Origin: W0P28-013 sp963658575
Lineage (GTDB): Bacteria; Bacteroidota; Bacteroidia; Bacteroidales; Paludibacteraceae
DNA: 8,955 bases
Assembly (NCBI GenBank): GCA_963658575.1
Contig: CAVKQB010000072.1
Span: 1-8,955, forward strand
Reading direction: 5' to 3'
Position numbers and translations under genes: made by a program. Position 1 is the first letter of the stretch; every line of letters begins with the position of its first letter. Below, in pieces: positions 5,627-8,955 of this stretch. The notes under the pieces were generated by a model. That model was not told where the DNA came from and ran no database searches. It worked only from the letters and a program-made list of their open reading frames with translations.

Positions 5627-6901
5627 CTATATGTTCAACAATAAAGTTTTATTGATGGTTTCTGCAATATCTGTTGGCACTTCAAATTCAGAGGCTAATG
5701 TAGGCCATTGGCTGACGGCCTCCTTGACTTGCTCTATGATTTCCAAAGGGCGTTTGATATGCATGGCATGAGCGACTGCTATCAAATCATCGCGTGTTAT
5801 ATCAGTCCATTTGTTATTGATAGACATTTGATGTTGCGCCGTCCAATCGCCCATTGGGTTATAGGCCCAAGAGATGTCGTAAGCGGGCGATAACGACCAT
5901 ACGCCCTGTTGATCCATGAGAAAAGATATATTTTTGGTATGGTCGTCTTGGTTGCGTGCTACTACGTTGAACACCATACGGCGAAACATTTGCTCCGCCT
6001 CCTGATACGATAACCGCAACTCGCGCATCGTTTGAAAGGCTTGTTCGTAGGAGTATGCATGGTAGGTTCTGTAGTCAAAATGCGCCAATCCGCATAATGT
6101 TTGCAGGTGGATTTTCGCGCCATTTTGTCTGTCGAAACGCTTTGTCATGAAGTGCGCGCGACCATTTTCGTGGAGCAATCTGCATTCCGACATCTCTATG
6201 CCTGCTCCGACCGCCATCTTGTGATAGATGTACTCTATCGCGCCATAATGTTGGGGCGTTCCCAATATGCCATTATCCACGCCGTCTAATTTCAACAGCC
6301 AATAGTCAAAGCCTGCCGGTGCTTCAACTTGTCCAGAGCGCACTTCGCCTGTAGTCTCGTTGTAGGCAATCACCGCTTTGGCGCGCTGTCCGCCTGCCGA
6401 GGTGCCGACACGAATGATGTTTACCAACGCTTCGTGGGTGTCGGTTTGTAAATTAGTGTTGAATTGGGTGCGTTGCGTCAGTATCTCCGAGGCAATGTTT
6501 ACCAACGATTCTATTTCTATCGCTGTATTTTGCTCCAAAAAGGCATCTTGTGCAGGCTCGAACTCCAATGCTCCCATAGAACGTTTTCCTTGGTAGCACA
6601 AACGTTCGACAGGATTGGCAAACGTTCGTCCGTTGGCGGCCAACCATCTGTCTAACAAAAGCGTGCCAAAGGTGTCGGGCAGCGAGTCTGCCAACATACC
6701 GGGCAATCCAGCATAAGTATCTTTTGGTAACATTCGGAATGAGTAGATGCCGCTGCCCAAAGGCATGTGTATGGGAGACACTTCTAAACCGCTACGCACG
6801 AACTCCGGAGCGTATTGAAACGTCACGTATTGTACATCGTCGTTCCAAACCACAGCACCGACGTACTGTCCCCATATATTTACCTTGGCAATTGTTACCA
6901 T
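5627..6901 (-). CDS. hipA: HipA-family serine/threonine kinase toxin
   Basis: Toxin of a type II HipBA system. HipA kinases phosphorylate translation factors (GltX in E. coli), inducing dormancy, and are held inactive by HipB. The protein is 424 aa, full length against about 440 in E. coli. An N-terminal HipA_N-like domain (about 5-105) contains LADSLPDTFGTLLLD. RVGTSAGGQRAKAV (164-177) is the P-loop-like motif carrying S168, the apparent counterpart of the autophosphorylated serine. K204 in LLKLDG fits ATP binding. NQDDHTKN (317-324) is the catalytic loop, with D319 as candidate base and N324. LSPAYDISW (337-345) carries the metal-binding aspartate D342. All expected kinase residues are present, so the toxin looks active. 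Its ATG overlaps the hipB stop by 7 nt, so the two are translationally coupled. Confidence 0.93.
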   Translation of the reverse strand: MVTIAKVNIWGQYVGAVVWNDDVQYVTFQYAPEFVRSGLEVSPIHMPLGSGIYSFRMLPKDTYAGLPGMLADSLPDTFGTLLLDRWLAANGRTFANPVERLCYQGKRSMGALEFEPAQDAFLEQNTAIEIESLVNIASEILTQRTQFNTNLQTDTHEALVNIIRVGTSAGGQRAKAVIAYNETTGEVRSGQVEAPAGFDYWLLKLDGVDNGILGTPQHYGAIEYIYHKMAVGAGIEMSECRLLHENGRAHFMTKRFDRQNGAKIHLQTLCGLAHFDYRTYHAYSYEQAFQTMRELRLSYQEAEQMFRRMVFNVVARNQDDHTKNISFLMDQQGVWSLSPAYDISWAYNPMGDWTAQHQMSINNKWTDITRDDLIAVAHAMHIKRPLEIIEQVKEAVSQWPTLASEFEVPTDIAETINKTLLLNI

Positions 6902-7248
6902 TCCGACCTGCGGTTTTGTTTATGCTTGCTGTTACGCGGCACGGCACGTTGTTTTTCTTTCTGCTTGCTCATTTGCGCCGCGAGCTGAATGGGACTTTGT
7001 TCCCGTGTTTTCAGCAATGGCTGTAGGCTATCCAACATGTGCAAAGTGCGTAAAATGGGAAGCAACGTATTCAGGGAAATGTTTTTTCCCTGTTCAATGT
7101 TTCGAATGGAACTGACGGCGACATTCGCGGAATTTGCAAGTTGCTCTTGCGTGATTTGCTTGTCGATGCGATTTCGGCGAATGGCACTTCCTATATTCCG
7201 TAAAATTGCAGCATCTGTTAATATGTATATATCTCCGTCCATGCCCAT
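6895..7248 (-). CDS. hipB: HipB-family HTH antitoxin
   Basis: XRE/Cro-type helix-turn-helix antitoxin. IGSAIRRNRIDKQITQEQLA then VAVSSIRNIEQGKNISLNTL (about residues 18-62) is a complete HTH_3 domain. The protein would bind HipA and repress its own promoter. The C-terminal tail (about residues 84-117) is rich in Lys, Arg and Gln (QKEKQRAVPRNSKHKQNRR) and probably disordered; in HipB and related antitoxins such tails are protease targets. I chose ATG at 7248, giving 117 aa; TTG at 7254 and ATG at 7242 are alternatives, and none has a Shine-Dalgarno sequence. The stop TAA overlaps the hipA ATG (ATGGTAA), so antitoxin comes first as usual. A -33/-7 promoter and inverted repeats lie directly upstream. 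Confidence 0.9.
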   Translation of the reverse strand: MGMDGDIYILTDAAILRNIGSAIRRNRIDKQITQEQLANSANVAVSSIRNIEQGKNISLNTLLPILRTLHMLDSLQPLLKTREQSPIQLAAQMSKQKEKQRAVPRNSKHKQNRRSEW

Positions 7249-7252
7249 GTGC

Positions 7253-7280
7253 AATAATCGTTGTTATATAAATGATTATT
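7253..7280. promoter_or_regulatory. Candidate HipB operator (inverted repeat)
   Basis: AATAATC (7253-7259) and GATTATT (7274-7280) are perfect 7-bp arms, near-symmetric over AATAATCGTT/AATGATTATT, directly upstream of the hipB start. A second inverted pair, TCGTTGTTAT (7258-7267) and ATAACAACGA (7307-7316), has perfect 10-bp arms, and TAATCGTT recurs directly at 7255 and 7296. Multiple dyads between the promoter and the start fit autoregulation by HipB. This is inference from position and symmetry. Confidence 0.5.
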
Positions 7281-7306
7281 CCGTCTTTTTGTGCGTAATC
7301 GTTTTG

Positions 7307-7316
7307 ATAACAACGA
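7307..7316. promoter_or_regulatory. Distal arm of second hipBA inverted repeat
   Basis: ATAACAACGA is the exact reverse complement of TCGTTGTTAT at 7258-7267, with the arm centres 49 bp apart. It lies between the candidate -7 box (7340-7347) and hipB, where a repressor would block or loop the promoter region. Confidence 0.4.
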
Positions 7317-7339
7317 CAGCGTGCGTATAAAATCTCCGA

Positions 7340-7370
7340 CAAAGGTACGCCTTTTATTCTGTATGTGCAA
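7340..7370 (-). promoter_or_regulatory. Bacteroidetes -33/-7 promoter for hipBA
   Basis: On the minus strand TTG (7368-7370) is followed by 20 bp and TACCTTTG (7340-7347), an exact match to the TAnnTTTG -7 consensus. The -33 element lies in the left end of repeat array R1. Transcription would begin near 7333, giving an ~85-nt leader that contains the inverted repeats. Confidence 0.6.
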
Positions 7371-7467
7371 CATTTTTGGGGGTATAATTCCCAAAATTAC
7401 GCCACTTTTCGAAATGAAACTCCAAATTTTACGCCATTATTTGGAATAATACTCCAAAATTTACGCC
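7361..7467 (-). repeat. Phased palindromic array R1 (three 32-bp units)
   Basis: Three units end in CGCC at 7400-7403, 7432-7435 and 7464-7467, exactly 32 bp apart. On the minus strand each reads roughly GGCGTAAAATTTGGA-N-TTCCAAA, a TTTGGA/TCCAAA dyad next to GGCGTAAA; the middle unit's dyad has decayed. The array is about 87% identical by hand count to R2 (8731-8836) in the same orientation. It lies between the DUF1016 stop and hipB, and its left end supplies the -33 box of hipBA. Confidence 0.8.
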
Positions 7468-7511
7468 TACGCAATACTCGAAAGGTATTGAGATGTAAAG
7501 TGTTTTTATAT

Positions 7512-7533
7512 AAACGACATCTCTATGTTGTTT
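7512..7533. repeat. 9-bp hairpin downstream of DUF1016 gene
   Basis: AAACGACAT (7512-7520) and ATGTTGTTT (7525-7533) pair with one G-T or mismatch position around CTCT. It lies 23-44 bp past the DUF1016 stop on the minus strand and is followed there by ATATAAAAAC, not a T-run. It could be a weak terminator or a 3'-end structure. Confidence 0.35.
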
Positions 7534-7555
7534 GAATATATACTTGCTAAATTAC

Positions 7556-8707
7556 TTATTCTTCCTTTTTGGGGGCGTTCAAATCAATGAGATTGTCTGT
7601 TAGTGTTCTGTCGAATACCTCTTGCAGTTGATAGGATGCAACGCCGATAGGTTTATTGATGTCTTGGAATGACCATTTCACAATGGTTTCGTCTTTCGAG
7701 CGACAGAGTAGTAACCCAATGGATGGATTGTCGTCTTCTGCTTTCAGCAAATGGTCTGCTGCAGATACATAAAAATTGAGTTTTCCTGCAAACTCGGGAG
7801 CAAAATCAACCACTTTCAACTCCACAACTACATAGCATTTTAGGCGTGTATGGTAGAATATCATATCAGGAAAGAACGATTGCCCATTAGGCATTCGCAA
7901 TTCCATTTGCCTGCCGATAAAAGCAAAGCCCGTACCCAATTCGAGTAAAAAGCGTGTGATATTGTGTATTAGGGCATCTTCCAATTGGCGTTCCGTAAAG
8001 CCTTTCTCCAACGATAGAAAATCCAGATGATATGGGTCTTTGAGTATTTCGTTTGCCAATTGGCTTTGCGGTGAGGGTAGGCTATTCGCAAAATTCGTCA
8101 ATGCATTGCCTTGATGGGCATACAGATTGGCTGCTATCTCGTCCTCTAATCGACGACGACTCCAATTTCCTTGTATTGTTTGTTGAAGGTAGAATAGGGC
8201 TTCATCTACATTGTTGCAATGGGTGATAATTTCAATATGATGCCTCCATGGCACTAACCCCAAATAGGATGGCATATCTTCTTCTACCCCCTTGTTAGAT
8301 TGACTCCCTTTGTGTTCATTAAATTCTCCACCAACTTGGTGGAGTTTTGTGGGGGCTAATTCTCCAACAAGTTGTTGGAGTTTTGTAAGTTGGCGGGAAT
8401 AAAACAGATACCACTTCTTTGCGTACCATATATTTGTTGTAGAGAAGCCTTTGGAGTTGGGAAACGCATCTTTCAAATCTAAACTCAATTGTTCCACAAT
8501 CCCACTGCCATAGGTCCGCTCTGCTTGACGACATACAATATCGTGTCCCAACGACCAATAGAATTCAAGCATAGCCGTATTAACTCGTACGGCGGCTTTG
8601 ATCTGACTATGTTGAAAGCGTTGCTTTATCTCTGCAAACCATTTTCGGTAGTCTGCATTAGTATTCGCATCTTCCAAATGAATGAATGTGGGAGCATTGG
8701 GTGTCAT
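7556..8707 (-). CDS. DUF1016/YhcG-family PDDEXK nuclease-domain protein
   Basis: YhcG-type protein with an N-terminal DUF1016_N helical region (about residues 17-115: NADYRKWFAEIKQR, FYWSLGHDI, YGSGIVEQLSLDLKDAFPN) and a C-terminal PDDEXK nuclease-like domain. Candidate catalytic residues are D281 in FFPDMIFYH and E296/K298 in VVELKVVDF, followed by the conserved GKLNFYVSAAD. Members are linked to DNA processing, defence or recombination, but no role is firmly assigned. I chose ATG at 8707 (383 aa). Earlier in-frame starts at 8728 and 8743 lie at or inside repeat R2, and the open frame up to 8794 only translates that repeat. Residues 108-131 carry two 12-residue repeats (TKLQQLVGELAP, TKLHQVGGEFNE) encoded by palindromic DNA. 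The gene is AT-richer than the wbp and U32 genes and is flanked by direct repeats R1 and R2. Confidence 0.88.
   Translation of the reverse strand: MTPNAPTFIHLEDANTNADYRKWFAEIKQRFQHSQIKAAVRVNTAMLEFYWSLGHDIVCRQAERTYGSGIVEQLSLDLKDAFPNSKGFSTTNIWYAKKWYLFYSRQLTKLQQLVGELAPTKLHQVGGEFNEHKGSQSNKGVEEDMPSYLGLVPWRHHIEIITHCNNVDEALFYLQQTIQGNWSRRRLEDEIAANLYAHQGNALTNFANSLPSPQSQLANEILKDPYHLDFLSLEKGFTERQLEDALIHNITRFLLELGTGFAFIGRQMELRMPNGQSFFPDMIFYHTRLKCYVVVELKVVDFAPEFAGKLNFYVSAADHLLKAEDDNPSIGLLLCRSKDETIVKWSFQDINKPIGVASYQLQEVFDRTLTDNLIDLNAPKKEE
8322..8386. repeat. Intragenic in-frame palindromic repeat pair
   Basis: Two 29-bp copies (8322-8350, 8358-8386) with a 36-bp period. Each is centred on a perfect palindrome with 9-bp arms and one central base: CTCCACCAA-C-TTGGTGGAG (8326-8344) and CTCCAACAA-G-TTGTTGGAG (8362-8380). 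The copies differ at three bases: the centre, and one base in each arm that change together so pairing is kept. The 36-bp period preserves the reading frame and gives the 12-residue protein repeat. Confidence 0.85.
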
Positions 8708-8730
8708 ATCGTTTTTCTCTAATAGCATAA

Positions 8731-8836
8731 GTATAGGCAACATTTTTGGGGTATAATTCCAAATTTTACGCCACTTTTTGGAATTGCATTCCAAATTTTA
8801 CGCCATTATTTGGAATAGTGCTCCAAAATTTACACC
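8731..8836 (-). repeat. Phased palindromic array R2 (three 32-bp units)
   Basis: CGCC or CACC unit ends at 8769-8772, 8801-8804 and 8833-8836 are exactly 32 bp apart. The middle unit is a perfect palindrome, TTTGGAAT-TGC-ATTCCAAA (8777-8795). It is a direct copy of R1 (7361-7467), placed between the upstream gene's stop and the DUF1016 start. No TAnnTTTG promoter is present in or beside this copy. Confidence 0.8.
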
Positions 8837-8875
8837 GATAGTGCATTGCTTACTATGTATTCTCCGAATGTTCCT

Positions 8876-8955
8876 CTACCGCACAATGGCAACGAATGTT
8901 CGGAATATCAGTTGTAAGTCCCCAAAGAGAGTATGGTGGCGCACATAATCGAGAT
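8876..8955 (-). CDS. 3' end of probable polyprenyl-phosphate sugar transferase (partial)
   Basis: The minus-strand frame entering from the right edge encodes LDYVRHHTLFGDLQLIFRTF then VAIVR and a TAG stop at 8876-8878. This fits the conserved C-terminus of bacterial sugar transferases (PF02397; undecaprenyl-phosphate glucose or galactose phosphotransferases), where Y-V/I-x4-S/T-L-x2-D-L/I-x-I-x3-T is typical. Such enzymes prime capsule, exopolysaccharide or O-antigen synthesis at the inner membrane, which agrees with the wbpB and wbpD homologues here. Only 25 residues are visible, so this rests on a short motif. The other two minus-strand frames give no recognisable protein. Confidence 0.55.
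   Translation of the reverse strand, partial: LDYVRHHTLFGDLQLIFRTFVAIVR

Noticed and set aside
8708..8794. 29-residue N-terminal extension of the DUF1016 protein
   Set aside because: It begins at a TTG inside repeat R2 and simply translates the repeat; family homology begins near the ATG at 8707.
7361..8836. CRISPR-like spacing of the 32-bp units
   Set aside because: The whole 32-bp unit is repeated with no unique spacers, there are only three units per array, and no cas genes are present.

Overview
The window looks like part of a Bacteroidales (Bacteroidetes) chromosome. The evidence is the protein families present (a large U32 protein with a C-terminal cysteine motif, a four-helix-bundle S23/IVP-type protein, a collagen-like lipoprotein and a YhcG/DUF1016 protein), two promoters of the Bacteroidetes -33/-7 type (TTTG, 19-20 bp, TAnnTTTG), almost no Shine-Dalgarno sequences, and AT-rich low-complexity spacers. 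Every gene I accept is on the minus strand, so transcription runs from right to left.

Layout in the direction of transcription. The right edge (8955-8876) holds the last codons of what is probably a polyprenyl-phosphate sugar transferase. Next is an AT-richer block: repeat array R2 (8731-8836), a DUF1016/PDDEXK nuclease gene (8707-7556), repeat array R1 (7361-7467) and a hipBA toxin-antitoxin pair (7248-5627) with its own promoter and candidate operators. A small collagen-like lipoprotein gene follows (5567-5082), then a 444-bp spacer full of simple repeats. The rest is a GC-richer group: a wbpD-like N-acetyltransferase (4637-4068), a four-helix-bundle gene with its own promoter (3986-3624), a wbpB-like dehydrogenase (3538-2573), a small S4-domain RNA-binding protein (2560-2246) and a U32 protein (1939-179).

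The wbpB and wbpD homologues catalyse two steps in making UDP-2,3-diacetamido-2,3-dideoxy-glucuronate, a sugar donor for O-antigen or capsule. With the sugar transferase end, they suggest a surface polysaccharide locus. The dehydrogenase that makes UDP-GlcNAcA (WbpA) and the aminotransferase (WbpE) are not in the window. The hipBA and DUF1016 genes look like an accessory insertion into this locus. The U32 and S4 proteins are RNA-related housekeeping types and need not belong to the sugar pathway.

The most unusual content is structured repeat DNA. Two direct ~100-bp copies of a three-unit, 32-bp-phased palindromic array flank the DUF1016 gene. A pair of in-frame 36-bp palindromic units lies inside that gene, and their arms differ by compensating changes. 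A mosaic GAGGA/TTAGTAGTGAG repeat abuts three gene ends and appears to have added a 31-residue tail to the S4 protein. The U32 gene encodes its expected N-terminus upstream of its first ATG but has no start codon there. I see no rRNA, tRNA, CRISPR array or insertion sequence.
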